Assembly (NCBI RefSeq): GCF_943192905.1
Contig: NZ_CALPCC010000007.1
Location: forward strand, 29,221-93,220
Source of the DNA: Adlercreutzia murintestinalis
Lineage (GTDB): Bacteria; Actinomycetota; Coriobacteriia; Coriobacteriales; Eggerthellaceae
DNA: 64,000 nucleotides
Direction of reading: 5' to 3'
In this document: in pieces, positions 1-9,507 of the stretch
How the letters are laid out: every line of letters starts with the position of its first letter
How positions within the stretch are numbered: the first letter of the stretch is position 1
The notes under the pieces: model-generated
Told to the model about the DNA's origin: nothing
Seen by the model: the letters and a program-made list of their open reading frames with translations, nothing else
The model's database searches: none
Program-made: the position numbers and the translations under genes

Positions 1-1872
1 AAGGATAAGACCGAGCGACGGCCCATTCGCGATCTGGCCCGCTACCCGCTTTACGAGTTGGACCATGTGGCACAGCGGCAATTCAGCGTTGCGCCCGAGC
101 AGGTGATGGCACACGCCCTTGATGCGGCAATGGGCGCGCCTGTTGACCCGGCGTTGTTGGATGACTCCGTACCGCTGCACGCTCCGGCCGCCGACGCCAC
201 TGTGGCAGCAGATGCCGCAGTTCCCCTGCCCGATCCCGCTTTCACAGCGGGTGCACCCGCACATGCGGCACATGCAGCGCAGGCCGCCGCTGCCGCACCA
301 CAGCCGAAACGCACCTTCCTGGGCCGCATCACTCCGGCATGGCGCCCGACCAGCATCATCATCTTCTGCGCGATCATGGCTCTGTTCTGGGCGCCGTGGT
401 TCATCGCCAATTTCCCCGGCGGCACCTATTGGGACACTTACTATCAGATCTTCCAGATCTACCCCGAGAACCACCCCATCGCCATCATTCCCTGGGCCGA
501 GATCTACGACCAAACGCTGACCGATGCATGGCTGGTCGATCATCATCCGGTGCTGACCACGCTGTTGTACGGCGCGTTCGGCTGGGTTTCCGACCAGCTC
601 ACGGGCAATTGGATGGCTGGCGTGGCCGCCTTCTGCGTACTGCAAGGCATCGCGACCATCGTGGCGTTCACCTGCGCGATAGCCTACCTGCGCCAGCGCG
701 GCTGCCCGATCGTGCTGTGCTTTCTGGCCTACGTATTCTTCTGCATCATGCCGTTCATCAGCACGTGGGCCATGTGCATGGTGAAAGACAGCCTGTTCGG
801 TGTGCTGTGCGTGCCGTACTTCATCATGCTGTTCGAGGCGGTGCGCACGCGCGGTCAAAGCCTGAGCAGCGTGCGGGCTATCGTGCTGTTCGTGATCGTA
901 GGGCTGCTGCTCTGCCTGACGCGCAAGATGGGCATCTTCATGGTGGTGCCCACGGCGCTGATCGCCGCTCTTACGCTGCGACCGCCGAAGGGCATGACAG
1001 CGGCGAACTTCGCGGGCATCTACCCCGACGCGGCCGCGGTGCCGCCGACGAAACCGCGCAGCGCCGCGGTGGCCTGCTTGGCGCAAGCGCTCACGTGCGT
1101 GCTGGTCATGGGGCTGCTGCTTCCCTACGTCATCTTCCCGCTCGCGCACATCGCGCCGGGCGGCGCCCAGGAGACGCTGGGACCGCTGTTCCAACAGACC
1201 GCCCGCTATCTGCGCGACCACGGCGACGAGATCTCCGTGCAGGAGAAACGCGCCATCACCGCGGTGCTGGACTACGACAAGCTGGCCGATCAGTACCAGT
1301 ACGACTTCGCCGACAGCGTGAAGTATCGCTATAACTTGGATGCCACCCCTGAGCAGCTCGTGGATTACCTGCATGCCTGGGCCACCATGGGCGCGCGGCA
1401 CCCCGATTCTTACCTGGCAGCGTTCGCGTCGCTGGCCGGGTTCTACGTGGCGCCCACCGCGTATGCCAACATCCGCATGGTCACGGTGGACACGCACATG
1501 GGCCCCGACGACCGCTACATGCTGTGGAACCCGCCCGAGTTGGACGAGCTGCGCCATGGCCTTGACGACGCCTATACCGCAGTGGCCGAAATGCCCGGCG
1601 TTGACCTGCCGCTTCTCATCGTGACGTATGCGTTCTGGCTGCCTGCCTGCCTGATATTCATCTGCGCACGGCGACGCCTGCGCGCGGGCACGCTGCTGGT
1701 ACCTTCGCTGATCATGTTGGGCTTCGTTCTGATAAGCCCGGTGTATGATGCCCGCTATTGCGTGCCTATCTTCGATCTTGCGCCGCTTCTGATCTGCGCG
1801 TTCGGCGCCATTGGCGCTACAATGTATAGCAAGTATGCTGCAACGATGGATTGGACGAGAAACACCCGATGA
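1..1872 (+). CDS. Polytopic membrane protein, DUF6020/GT-C-like (5' end outside window)
   Basis: The frame is open from the first base of the window to the TGA at 1870, so the gene starts upstream and at least 623 residues are visible. A TTG at 58 could be read as a start but has no Shine-Dalgarno. The first ~110 visible residues are Ala/Pro-rich and probably cytoplasmic; about ten hydrophobic segments follow. The loop with [18 protein letters not shown], then [12 protein letters not shown] and a Lys-Asp before TM4 (MVKDSLFG), resembles large membrane proteins of Coriobacteriia filed as DUF6020, which look like GT-C glycosyltransferases. The substrate is unknown and catalysis is inference. 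The stop overlaps the purE start (ATGA), so the two are probably cotranscribed. Confidence 0.7.
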   Translation, partial: KDKTERRPIRDLARYPLYELDHVAQRQFSVAPEQVMAHALDAAMGAPVDPALLDDSVPLHAPAADATVAADAAVPLPDPAFTAGAPAHAAHAAQAAAAAPQPKRTFLGRITPAWRPTSIIIFCAIMALFWAPWFIANFPGGTYWDTYYQIFQIYPENHPIAIIPWAEIYDQTLTDAWLVDHHPVLTTLLYGAFGWVSDQLTGNWMAGVAAFCVLQGIATIVAFTCAIAYLRQRGCPIVLCFLAYVFFCIMPFISTWAMCMVKDSLFGVLCVPYFIMLFEAVRTRGQSLSSVRAIVLFVIVGLLLCLTRKMGIFMVVPTALIAALTLRPPKGMTAANFAGIYPDAAAVPPTKPRSAAVACLAQALTCVLVMGLLLPYVIFPLAHIAPGGAQETLGPLFQQTARYLRDHGDEISVQEKRAITAVLDYDKLADQYQYDFADSVKYRYNLDATPEQLVDYLHAWATMGARHPDSYLAAFASLAGFYVAPTAYANIRMVTVDTHMGPDDRYMLWNPPELDELRHGLDDAYTAVAEMPGVDLPLLIVTYAFWLPACLIFICARRRLRAGTLLVPSLIMLGFVLISPVYDARYCVPIFDLAPLLICAFGAIGATMYSKYAATMDWTRNTR

Positions 1873-2339
1873 ACACGCCTTCAGAACAGCCGCTTGTCGG
1901 CATCATCATGGGGTCCCAAAGCGACATGCCAGCCATGGAGCCCTGCATGGCACAGCTGGAAGAGCTGGGCATCCCGTATGAAGTGAAAGTTGCCAGCGCG
2001 CACCGCAAGCCCGACGAAGTGCATGCGTGGGCCGCGAGCGCCGAAGAACGCGGCATGCGCGTGATCGTTGCGGCGGCGGGCAAAGCGGCGCATCTGGGCG
2101 GCGTAGTGGCTGCCTACACGCCTCTGCCCGTGGTGGCGGTGCCCATGAAAACCAGCGACTTGGGCGGCCTGGACAGTCTGTTGTCCATGGTGCAGATGCC
2201 CAGCGGCGTTCCGGTGGCCTGCGTTGCCATCAACGGCGCGAAGAACGCAGCCATCCTGGCCGTGCAGATGCTCGGCTGCGGCGATGCTGCGATGCGCGAC
2301 AAGATTCGCGCGCTGAAAGAACACATGGCGAACGCCTGA
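1869..2339 (+). CDS. purE: N5-carboxyaminoimidazole ribonucleotide mutase PurE
   Basis: 156 residues, the usual size for class I PurE, which converts N5-CAIR to CAIR in purine synthesis in the cytoplasm. The family landmarks are present in order: GSQSDMPAM near the N-terminus, ASAHRKPDE around residue 45, [14 protein letters not shown], then [20 protein letters not shown] and a C-terminal [10 protein letters not shown] helix. The AHLGG segment replaces the common AHLPG, a small deviation. The ATG at 1869 overlaps the TGA of the upstream gene by two bases, and iorA follows after 38 bp. No purK or other purine gene is adjacent; pairing with iorAB is probably just operon packing. Confidence 0.95.
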   Translation: MNTPSEQPLVGIIMGSQSDMPAMEPCMAQLEELGIPYEVKVASAHRKPDEVHAWAASAEERGMRVIVAAAGKAAHLGGVVAAYTPLPVVAVPMKTSDLGGLDSLLSMVQMPSGVPVACVAINGAKNAAILAVQMLGCGDAAMRDKIRALKEHMANA

Positions 2340-2377
2340 GTGCGAGCCTGAGCGAAAGGGCTTGAAGGGAACGTAGG

Positions 2378-5287
2378 ATGACGAAGAAGCTGCTCATGGG
2401 CAACGAAGCCTTCGCGCACGCGGCGCTGGAAGCTGGCGTCAGCGTGGTGGCGGGCTATCCGGGCACTCCCTCGTCAGAGCTGGTGGAAACCGTGGCGCGT
2501 CTGCAAGGAAACGGGCGGGCACAGGGCGTGCACGTGGAATGGTCCACCAACGAAAAAGCCGCCCTTGAGGTGTGCGCCGCGGCAGCCATGAGCGGTGCGC
2601 GCGCCCTGTTCACCTGCAAGCAAGTGGGCTTGAACGTTGCCAGCGACGCCCTGCTCAGTCTGAATTATGTGGGCGTGCGCGGCGGCCTGGTGCTGTTCGT
2701 GGCCGACGACCCCGGCCCCATTTCGTCGCAAACCGAACAGGACACGCGGCGTTTCGCCAGCTTCGCGAAGGTGCCCGTGTTCGATCCAGCTACGCCCGAA
2801 CAGGGCTTCGCCATGATGAAGACCGCCTTCGAGCTGTCCGAAGAGTACGGCACACCGGTGATCGTGCGACCGACCACGCGCATCAATCACGCTTCCACGT
2901 TCTTCGATGTGGAGGACACCACCGCAGCTCGCCCGCTGATCGGCGGCGGCTTCAAGCACGACCCGGATCGATGGGTCATCTTCCCCAAGCGCTCGTTCGA
3001 GGCGCACGGCCAGATCAACGACCGACTGAACAGCATGACGCGCATCTTCTCGCTGGACCCGCATTACGCGCAGTTCTTCCCATCGTTCGAGAAGATGGGC
3101 GAAAGCGCGCCGGGGGTCATGGGCGAAGCGCCGTACCTGGGAATCGTCTGCGGCGGCGTGTCAACGCAGTATGCGCGCGAGGCGCTGGAGCTGCTGGAAC
3201 GGCTGGCGGAGCGCGCCGGTGGTGCGGCGGCGGGCGCGAAGATCCCGCCGTATCGTTTCATGCAAATGGGCATTGCCTACCCGTTCAACAACCGCGTTGC
3301 ACGGCGCTTCATGAACGGCCTGTCGCACGTGCTCGTGCTGGAAGAGCTTGATTCCACGTTGGAGGAAAGCCTGATGGTGGCCGCGTCAGGCGGGTTCCTG
3401 TCGGCGCACATTCACGGCAAGCTGACCGGAGAGGCTCCCACGCGGGGCGAGAACTCCACCGAGAACATGGCGTACGCCATCGCGCATTTCTTCGACGAGT
3501 ACACGAAAGCGCCCGTGCCGACCCCGACTCCTACGCCTACGCCTACGGCTACGAGCAAGTCCGAGCCGCGCGAAGACGAACAGGCGGACACCGCGGATGC
3601 GACCAGAGCGGCAGAAGCGAAGGAAGGCCGCCGCGGCTCCACCAGCCATGAGCGGCGTGGCGCGCATCGCGTTCCCGATCACGTGCGCGACGAACCGCCC
3701 GAGCCAGAGCGACGAATCGGGCTGATCGGCGTGGCGGCCGAGCTGCAAGCGCAGCAACCGGAGCCCGCTGCTCCCGAGCGCGTTGCGCAGCGGCACGCTC
3801 AAAGCGCGGCAAGCCGCCGCCAGGCACAGAGCGCCGCGCGACGTCGACAGGCCCATGCTGCACGGTATCGTTCACCTGCGTCGAAGGTGGCTACGGGCGA
3901 CCTTGGCGCGAGTGCTGCCCAAGAAGCCGCACCAGCAGAGGCGCAAGCAGCCCCCACTCCTGCGATGCCGCGCGTATCGCTCGTATCGCTGGTCGATACG
4001 CAGTTGGGTCCGGATGCTCTGCTGCACTACCAGGGGGCTCTACCTCCCCGCCCACCAGTGCTCTGCGCAGGATGCCCGCATCGCGGGGCTTTCTACGCAG
4101 TGAAAGGCGCGCTCGACAAGATGGGAGTGCGCCGCGACGATGCCATCTTGTGCGGCGATATCGGCTGCTACACCCTGGGCAATGCCCTGCCGCTTGCCGC
4201 CGTTGATACGTGTTTGTGCATGGGGGCGGGCATCACCATGGCACAAGGGTTCGCCGCCGTTGAGCCCGGCCGCAAACAGGTGGCGTTCGTGGGCGACTCC
4301 ACGTTCTTCGCCAGCGGCATGACCGGCATCGTGAACGCCGTCTACAACGGGCACGATATCACCATCGCCGTGCTCGATAACGCAACCACCGCCATGACCG
4401 GCAGCCAGCCGCACCCCGGCACAGGCCTCACGCTGATGGGCGAGCGGCGCGAACCGGTGCGCATCGACGCCATGCTGGAGGCCATGGGCGTGGACATGAT
4501 CCTGTACGCCGATCCGCTCAACCGCGCGCAGGCTGAGGAGATGACGGTGCGCGCGCTGCGACACGCGGGGCCTTCGGCGATCATATTCCAGAGCCCCTGC
4601 GTGTGGATGAAACCGTTCGGCATTCCCGCCGAGGTTGACCCTGAGGCATGCACGGGATGCAAGCGCTGCATCACCGACATCGGGTGTCCGGCCATTGCCT
4701 TCAACCCGGACGCGCGCGGGCGCAAGAGCGGTCTGCGCGGGCAGGCGGTGATCGACCCGAGCCTGTGCAACGGCTGCGGTCTGTGCACGCAGGTGTGCCC
4801 CTTCGGCGCCATCAGCGTGCCGAACATGCTCGATTACGCCGCGCGCGACCTGGGTAGCGTGCGCGTGGGCAGCGGCACCGCCCGTACGCTGACGAGCAAG
4901 AAGGCGGCGGCCGAGCTGCTGGCTGATGAGCGCTCGAACATCGAAGAGGTGGGCGATACCATGCCGCCCGAAGAAAACGAGGCCGCCCCTGAAGAGGCTG
5001 CTGACGCGGTGGCAACAGCGGCGCCCGATGAGGCCGATCCGCTTCCCGAAGAAGCTGAACTGGCGGCAGAAGTGACGACCGAGCGGGCTGCTGCCGACGA
5101 AGCTGCCGAAGCCGAGGACGCGGTTGATAGCGATGTTCCTTCCCAGCCCGAGGGCGTGGTGCGCACCAAGGAAGTGGGTTCGGTGGAGCTTGATCCGCTG
5201 GCCTTGTTCGGTGGCGCGCTGACCTTGAACATCGGCGACGAGCGAGCAGGCGCAGATGACACGGGAAGCGAGGAAGTCCATGGTTAA
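2378..5287 (+). CDS. iorA: Indolepyruvate:ferredoxin oxidoreductase alpha subunit with low-complexity insert and tail
   Basis: 969 residues, about 330-350 longer than usual IorA (~600-640). Oxidatively decarboxylates aryl-pyruvates to aryl-acetyl-CoA, reducing ferredoxin. The pyrimidine-binding half starts at AGYPGTPSSELVETVA (residue ~27). The TPP/Mg half starts at CAGCPHRGAFY (~563), with GDIGCYTLG, VGDSTFFASGM and LDNATTAMTGSQPHPG. Two 4Fe-4S motifs follow, CTGCKRC...C near 757 and CNGCGLCTQVCP near 797. Residues ~378-531 are an inserted Pro/Thr repeat (PTPTPTPTPTA) then an Arg/Gln/Ala-rich charged stretch; residues ~841-969 are an acidic Glu/Ala tail ending near a hydrophobic LDPLALFGGALTLNIG. 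Both look disordered. The ATG at 2378 follows GAAGGGAA. All catalytic landmarks are intact, so an active enzyme is likely. Confidence 0.93.
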   Translation: MTKKLLMGNEAFAHAALEAGVSVVAGYPGTPSSELVETVARLQGNGRAQGVHVEWSTNEKAALEVCAAAAMSGARALFTCKQVGLNVASDALLSLNYVGVRGGLVLFVADDPGPISSQTEQDTRRFASFAKVPVFDPATPEQGFAMMKTAFELSEEYGTPVIVRPTTRINHASTFFDVEDTTAARPLIGGGFKHDPDRWVIFPKRSFEAHGQINDRLNSMTRIFSLDPHYAQFFPSFEKMGESAPGVMGEAPYLGIVCGGVSTQYAREALELLERLAERAGGAAAGAKIPPYRFMQMGIAYPFNNRVARRFMNGLSHVLVLEELDSTLEESLMVAASGGFLSAHIHGKLTGEAPTRGENSTENMAYAIAHFFDEYTKAPVPTPTPTPTPTATSKSEPREDEQADTADATRAAEAKEGRRGSTSHERRGAHRVPDHVRDEPPEPERRIGLIGVAAELQAQQPEPAAPERVAQRHAQSAASRRQAQSAARRRQAHAARYRSPASKVATGDLGASAAQEAAPAEAQAAPTPAMPRVSLVSLVDTQLGPDALLHYQGALPPRPPVLCAGCPHRGAFYAVKGALDKMGVRRDDAILCGDIGCYTLGNALPLAAVDTCLCMGAGITMAQGFAAVEPGRKQVAFVGDSTFFASGMTGIVNAVYNGHDITIAVLDNATTAMTGSQPHPGTGLTLMGERREPVRIDAMLEAMGVDMILYADPLNRAQAEEMTVRALRHAGPSAIIFQSPCVWMKPFGIPAEVDPEACTGCKRCITDIGCPAIAFNPDARGRKSGLRGQAVIDPSLCNGCGLCTQVCPFGAISVPNMLDYAARDLGSVRVGSGTARTLTSKKAAAELLADERSNIEEVGDTMPPEENEAAPEEAADAVATAAPDEADPLPEEAELAAEVTTERAAADEAAEAEDAVDSDVPSQPEGVVRTKEVGSVELDPLALFGGALTLNIGDERAGADDTGSEEVHG

Positions 5288-5978
5288 TATCCTGCTGACC
5301 GGAGTGGGCGGTCAAGGCACCGTGCTGGCCGCGAAGGTGCTTGCCATGGCGGCGGCGGCCAAGGGTTGGCAGGTGCGCACCGCTGAGACCATCGGCATGG
5401 CGCAGCGCGGCGGCAGCGTGGTCAGCCATGTGCGCATGGGCAACAACGGTGAGGATGTGCACGCGCCGCTCGTCACCCACGGAACCGCCAACCTGATCGT
5501 CGCGTTCGAGCCCGGTGAGGCTGCGCGGTGCCTGGATTACCTGGCGCCCGGCGGCACTGTGGTTACCGCCACCACCGTGGTAGAGCCCATTTCCGCAGCG
5601 CTTGATTCCGCGCCGTATCGTTCGGCTGACCTGGTCGAGGGCATCAAGCTGACGTTCTACAACCACGTGGCGGCGCGCATCGCCTCCACCTCTGACACCT
5701 TCGCCACGTCCAGTATGCGCAGTCGGCGCAACGCCGCGCCGCATCATCGGCTGATCGCCGTGAACGACATGGCCGTGACCGACGCGCTGGGCGACAACCG
5801 CAAGGTGCTGAACAGCGTGCTCTTGGGAGCAGCAGTGGCGCAGTACTGCATGCCGCTTTCCATTGACGAGCTGAAAGGTGCGGTGCGCGCATGCGTCAAG
5901 CCGCAGTTCGCGCAGATGAACATCGATGCCATCGACGAGGTGGCCGAAGGGATTGACCGCTATGCACATGAAGCCTGA
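5280..5978 (+). CDS. iorB: Indolepyruvate:ferredoxin oxidoreductase beta subunit
   Basis: 232 residues, close to the ~190-200 of IorB plus a modest insertion. This is the gamma-type domain of the 2-oxoacid:ferredoxin oxidoreductase family: GVGGQGTVLAAKVLA near the start, ETIGMAQRGGSVVSHVRMG around residue 38, and AFEPGEAARCLDYL. The chosen ATG at 5280 has AGGAAG four bases upstream and overlaps the last codons of iorA (TAA at 5285); an ATG 24 bp earlier lacks this spacing. The overlap implies translational coupling and 1:1 synthesis with IorA. A Ser/Arg-rich segment near residues 135-155 (STSDTFATSSMRSRRNAAPH) looks like an insertion relative to other IorB proteins. Confidence 0.93.
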   Translation: MVNILLTGVGGQGTVLAAKVLAMAAAAKGWQVRTAETIGMAQRGGSVVSHVRMGNNGEDVHAPLVTHGTANLIVAFEPGEAARCLDYLAPGGTVVTATTVVEPISAALDSAPYRSADLVEGIKLTFYNHVAARIASTSDTFATSSMRSRRNAAPHHRLIAVNDMAVTDALGDNRKVLNSVLLGAAVAQYCMPLSIDELKGAVRACVKPQFAQMNIDAIDEVAEGIDRYAHEA

Positions 5979-7203
5979 GCAACTTGAGCTGATCCGCGAG
6001 CAGCTGCGCACCATCAAGGATCGGTCGCAATTCTACGCGAAGAAGTTCGACGGGCTGGACGTGGCCGACGTTGCCAGCCAAGCCGATTTCGAGCGGCTGC
6101 CGTTCAGCGAGAAGGACGACCTGCGCGCCGCCTATCCGCTGGGGCTGCAAGCCGTGAGTGATGCCGAGATCGTGCGCATCCACTCATCCAGCGGCACCAC
6201 GGGCACCCCGGTCATCATCCCCTACACCGCACAAGACGTGACGGATTGGGCTGTGCAGTTTGCGCGGTGCTTCGAGATAGCGGGCGTAGACGTGCTGGAC
6301 CGCATACAGATCACCCCGGGCTACGGCCTGTGGACCGCCGGTATCGGCTTCCAGGCAGGTTGTGAGCGCTTGGGCGCTATGGCCATTCCCATGGGTCCAG
6401 GCAACACCGAGAAGCAATTGCGCATGATGAGCGACCTGCAGTCCACGGTGCTATGCGCCACGTCGTCGTACGCGCTGCTGCTGGCCGAAGAGATCACCAA
6501 GCGGGGCATGCGCGACAAGCTGGCGCTGCGCAAGGGCGTGATCGGCAGCGAGCGCTGGGGCGAGAAGATGCGCCAGCGCATCCAGAACGAACTGGGCATC
6601 GAGATCTACGACATCTACGGCCTGACCGAGATATACGGCCCGGGCATCGGCATCAGCTGCGATGCGCACCACGGCATGCACATCTTCGAGGACTACTGCT
6701 ACATCGAGATCGTGGATCCCGAGACCGGCGCGGTGCTGCCCGACGGTGAAGAGGGCGAGCTGGTGATCACCACGCTGCGCAAGCAAGGCGCGCCGCTGAT
6801 CCGCTACCGCACGCACGACCTGACGCGCATCCTGCCCGGCAGCTGCACCTGCGGGCTGGGCGAGCACCATCCGCGCATCGCCACGCTGACCGGCCGCACC
6901 GACGACATGTTCAAAGTGAAGGGCTGCAACATCTTCCCCGCGCAGGTGGAGGAGGTCATCGCCATCACCGACGGCACCTCAAGCGAGTATCAGGTGATGA
7001 TCGAGAACATCAGCGGCACCGACGTGATGACCGTGCTGTTCGAGACGCCGCTTGAGGGTGAGGCGCGCGAGGCCGCCGAACAACAGCTGGCCACCATCTT
7101 CAAGGCGAAGATCGGCTGCACCCCCGAGGCGAAGGGCGTGCCGGTAGGCGAGCTACCGCGCAGCGAGAAGAAGACGAAGCGCATCTTCGACAGCCGCTAT
7201 TAA
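5962..7203 (+). CDS. paaK: Phenylacetate-CoA ligase family enzyme
   Basis: 413 residues, slightly shorter than PaaK (~430). AMP-forming acyl-CoA ligase fold: the phosphate-binding HSSSGTTGTPVIIPYT motif around residue 75, YGLTEIYGPGIGISCD near 220, and the C-terminal hinge TGRTDDMFKVKGCNIFPAQVEEV. The start overlaps iorB; ATG at 5962 lies ~9 nt after GAAGGGA, while ATG 5968 is a close alternative. Context suggests it links aryl-acetates and aryl-acetyl-CoA, either activating arylacetates for reductive aromatic amino-acid synthesis or working in reverse on Ior products. Substrate preference and direction cannot be read from the sequence. Confidence 0.88.
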   Translation: MHMKPEQLELIREQLRTIKDRSQFYAKKFDGLDVADVASQADFERLPFSEKDDLRAAYPLGLQAVSDAEIVRIHSSSGTTGTPVIIPYTAQDVTDWAVQFARCFEIAGVDVLDRIQITPGYGLWTAGIGFQAGCERLGAMAIPMGPGNTEKQLRMMSDLQSTVLCATSSYALLLAEEITKRGMRDKLALRKGVIGSERWGEKMRQRIQNELGIEIYDIYGLTEIYGPGIGISCDAHHGMHIFEDYCYIEIVDPETGAVLPDGEEGELVITTLRKQGAPLIRYRTHDLTRILPGSCTCGLGEHHPRIATLTGRTDDMFKVKGCNIFPAQVEEVIAITDGTSSEYQVMIENISGTDVMTVLFETPLEGEAREAAEQQLATIFKAKIGCTPEAKGVPVGELPRSEKKTKRIFDSRY

Positions 7204-7270
7204 TTCCGCCGACCTCAGAGGTCCTCGCTGATTTCCCTGGACGAATCTGATCGCCTTAAGGCTCTACAAA

Positions 7271-7378
7271 AAAGCCCCGATGTCATCGCAGCGCGATTCT
7301 GCAGCGCTAGAAAAATGCGCTATATCTCATCGCATTTTTCGACGCGCGAAGCCCAGCGCAAGATGAAGTCGGGGCTTT
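7271..7378. terminator. Bidirectional terminator region with nested hairpins
   Basis: Between the convergent ligase (+) and symporter (-) genes. An inner perfect 10-bp stem (GAAAAATGCG at 7310-7319 / CGCATTTTTC at 7331-7340) sits inside outer arms AAAGCCCCGA (7271-7280) and TCGGGGCTTT (7369-7378). Both ends carry T-runs in the appropriate direction, so it can terminate transcription from either side. Confidence 0.7.
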
Positions 7379-7392
7379 CTCCGAAGAGCCCT

Positions 7393-9030
7393 TTACGAGC
7401 TTCTCACCGTGTCGATAGCCTCCTGCACTGCCGGTGCGATACCTTCACGTGCGCCATCCTCAGCGCTGCCCGGCACCGGTTCGCCAGCTGCTTCTTGGGC
7501 CGCCACTTCGGCCTCGAACGCACGGTCGCCCGCCGACAGGCGCGAGGGCGGATCGAGCGGGAACTCCTTCGCGGGCGTGACCAGGCTGACCAGCGGCACC
7601 ACCGCCAGCGACAGCAGCATGCACAGCGCACCGCAGTTGATGGGGCTGGCGATGAGCGGCGTGCCCGCGAAACCCATGATCATGTTCACAGCGGTCAGGC
7701 CCACGCCAATGGCGAACGAGCACCACACGGCCGCCTTCGACACCTTCTTCTTGTACAGGCCCCACAAAAACGGCCCCAGGAACGCGCCAGCCAACGCACC
7801 CCACGAGTAGCCCATCAGCTGCGCGATGAACACGATGGACGAATGGTATTGCAACAGCGCGATACCCGCCGATATGGCAATGAACAGCACCAGCAATGCG
7901 CGCATGCTGACCAGCTGCTTCTTCTCGTCCATATCTTTTATGAAGTTGCCTTTGATCAGGTCGATGGTCAGCGTGGATGACGAGGTGAGCACCAGTGAGC
8001 TCAGCGTGGACATGCTCGCCGACAGCACCAGCACGATGACCAGGCCGATCAAGATATCGGGCAGCGTGGAGAGCATGGTGGGGATCACCGAGTCGTAGAT
8101 GGGCGTGCCGTTCGCGGCGTATTCGATCTGGCCTTCGTACAGCCGCCCGAACCCGCCGAGGAAGTAGCTGCCGCCCGCCACTACGAACGCGAACAGCGTA
8201 GAGATGATGGCGCCTTGTTTCACCGCCGGGCCGCTCTTGATGGCGTAGAACTTCTGCACCATTTGCGGCAGGCCCCACGTGCCCAGCGACGTCAGGATCA
8301 CCACGCCGAGCAGATTGAACAGGTCAGGCCCGAAGAAGCTGACGAACGGCCCTTGCATGGCGCTGCTCTCGGCTGGTATCTGCGAGAGCGCCACGATGGC
8401 TTCGCTGAAGCCGCCGTTGCTCATAAGGACCGCCACGATGACCGCCGTGATGCCCAGCAGCATCACGATGCCCTGGATGAAGTCGTTCATCACGGTGGCC
8501 ATGTAACCGCCAACCACCACATAGATGCAGGTGATGACCGCCATGCCGATCACGCACACATCGTAGGGCAGGTCGAACGCCATGCCGAATAGCCGCGACA
8601 GGCCGTTGTAGACGCTGGCGGTGTAGGGGATCAGAAACACGAAGATGATGGCCGCCGCCGCGATGCGCAGCGCCTTCGAGTCGTAGCGCTTGCCGAAGAA
8701 CTCCGGCATCGTCTGCGCGCCCAGACGATGCGTGATCTCGCGCGTGCGGGGGCCGAGCACCCACCATGCCAACAGACTGCCCAAAATGGCATTGCCGATG
8801 CCAGCCCAGGTGGCCGCAAGGCCATACTTGAAGCCGAATTGCCCGGCGTAACCCACGAACACCACCGCACTGAAATAGCTGGTACCGTACGCGAATGCGC
8901 TCATCCAGGGGCCCACTTTGCGCCCGCCCAATACGAAACCGTCCACGGTCTTGGTCGACCGGTTGCAGTAGATGCCCACGCCCACAGCCACTGCCACGAA
9001 CACCAGCACCAGCACTATTTTCGCTATCAT
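7393..9030 (-). CDS. Sodium:solute symporter (SSS family)
   Basis: 545 residues with about 13 hydrophobic segments, as expected for SSS transporters. The N-terminal segment (GRKVGPWMSAFAYGTSYFSAVVF) and the following FGFKYGLAATWAGIGNA are typical of the PutP/PanF/acetate-permease superfamily; TM segments continue to ~residue 480. The ~60-residue C-terminal tail is acidic and Ala-rich. ATG at 9028-9030 follows GGAAAGGGTTGAG on the minus strand, a good ribosome site. The substrate is not deducible; monocarboxylates or amino acids are both possible. It stands alone between terminator-like regions, so it is probably monocistronic. Confidence 0.88.
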   Translation of the reverse strand: MIAKIVLVLVFVAVAVGVGIYCNRSTKTVDGFVLGGRKVGPWMSAFAYGTSYFSAVVFVGYAGQFGFKYGLAATWAGIGNAILGSLLAWWVLGPRTREITHRLGAQTMPEFFGKRYDSKALRIAAAAIIFVFLIPYTASVYNGLSRLFGMAFDLPYDVCVIGMAVITCIYVVVGGYMATVMNDFIQGIVMLLGITAVIVAVLMSNGGFSEAIVALSQIPAESSAMQGPFVSFFGPDLFNLLGVVILTSLGTWGLPQMVQKFYAIKSGPAVKQGAIISTLFAFVVAGGSYFLGGFGRLYEGQIEYAANGTPIYDSVIPTMLSTLPDILIGLVIVLVLSASMSTLSSLVLTSSSTLTIDLIKGNFIKDMDEKKQLVSMRALLVLFIAISAGIALLQYHSSIVFIAQLMGYSWGALAGAFLGPFLWGLYKKKVSKAAVWCSFAIGVGLTAVNMIMGFAGTPLIASPINCGALCMLLSLAVVPLVSLVTPAKEFPLDPPSRLSAGDRAFEAEVAAQEAAGEPVPGSAEDGAREGIAPAVQEAIDTVRSS

Positions 9031-9193
9031 CTCAACCCTTTCCGAATGCGCCCCTACCAGGCCCGCTCAACATGTCTTCCCGTCCGTGACGTTTGTCCCA
9101 GCTGGGTTCACGCTCGCTGCCTCAAGGCCGCCCATCTGCTGCCTCAAGCCCGCTCAACGTGCCTTTTCACCGATGACGCACGCGACCTTTTGC

Positions 9194-9225
9194 CCCAGGG
9201 CATAAAAAATGGCCCGGGGCGAAAA
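9194..9225. terminator. GC-rich hairpin, possible terminator
   Basis: Arms of twelve bases (GCCCCAGGGCAT and ATGGCCCGGGGC, with one wobble and one mismatch) around an A/T loop. It lies between the symporter start and the stop of the small ORF at 9240. The U-tract is poor, so function is uncertain. Confidence 0.4.
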
Positions 9226-9239
9226 CCCGCGTGCCACTA

Positions 9240-9404
9240 CTATCGGTAGATCTTCTTTTGGGAAATGGCCACCACGCAGCACTCGGCCAAGTGCTCGCTC
9301 ATGACGGCGCACGCCGTATCGCAGCTCTTCTGCGCGAAATGCTGCGTCATGATGGCGCAGTCGTCCGCGGCGATCAGTGCGATATGTCTTCCCGTAAGAT
9401 TCAC
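9240..9404 (-). CDS. Possible small Cys-rich protein
   Basis: A 54-residue frame from GTG at 9404 to TAG at 9240; an earlier GTG at 9455 would give 71 residues. It encodes DDCAIMTQHFAQKSCDTAC followed by HLAECCVVAISQK, with five cysteines in a plausible amphipathic helical arrangement that could bind metal. No family was recognised. A TAAAGT (-10-like) precedes the GTG closely and a GC-rich hairpin lies just after the stop. Ribosome-binding evidence is weak, so chance is a real alternative. Confidence 0.35.
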   Translation of the reverse strand: MNLTGRHIALIAADDCAIMTQHFAQKSCDTACAVMSEHLAECCVVAISQKKIYR

Positions 9405-9507
9405 GGGCGCTACTTTACCACAATGGAGCAGCGGCGCAGGGCAGACTTTGCTCACCTTGAGTGAATGAGCGGGCTATTAACCTGCGTGGTTTTGACAACT
9501 GCCCGCA

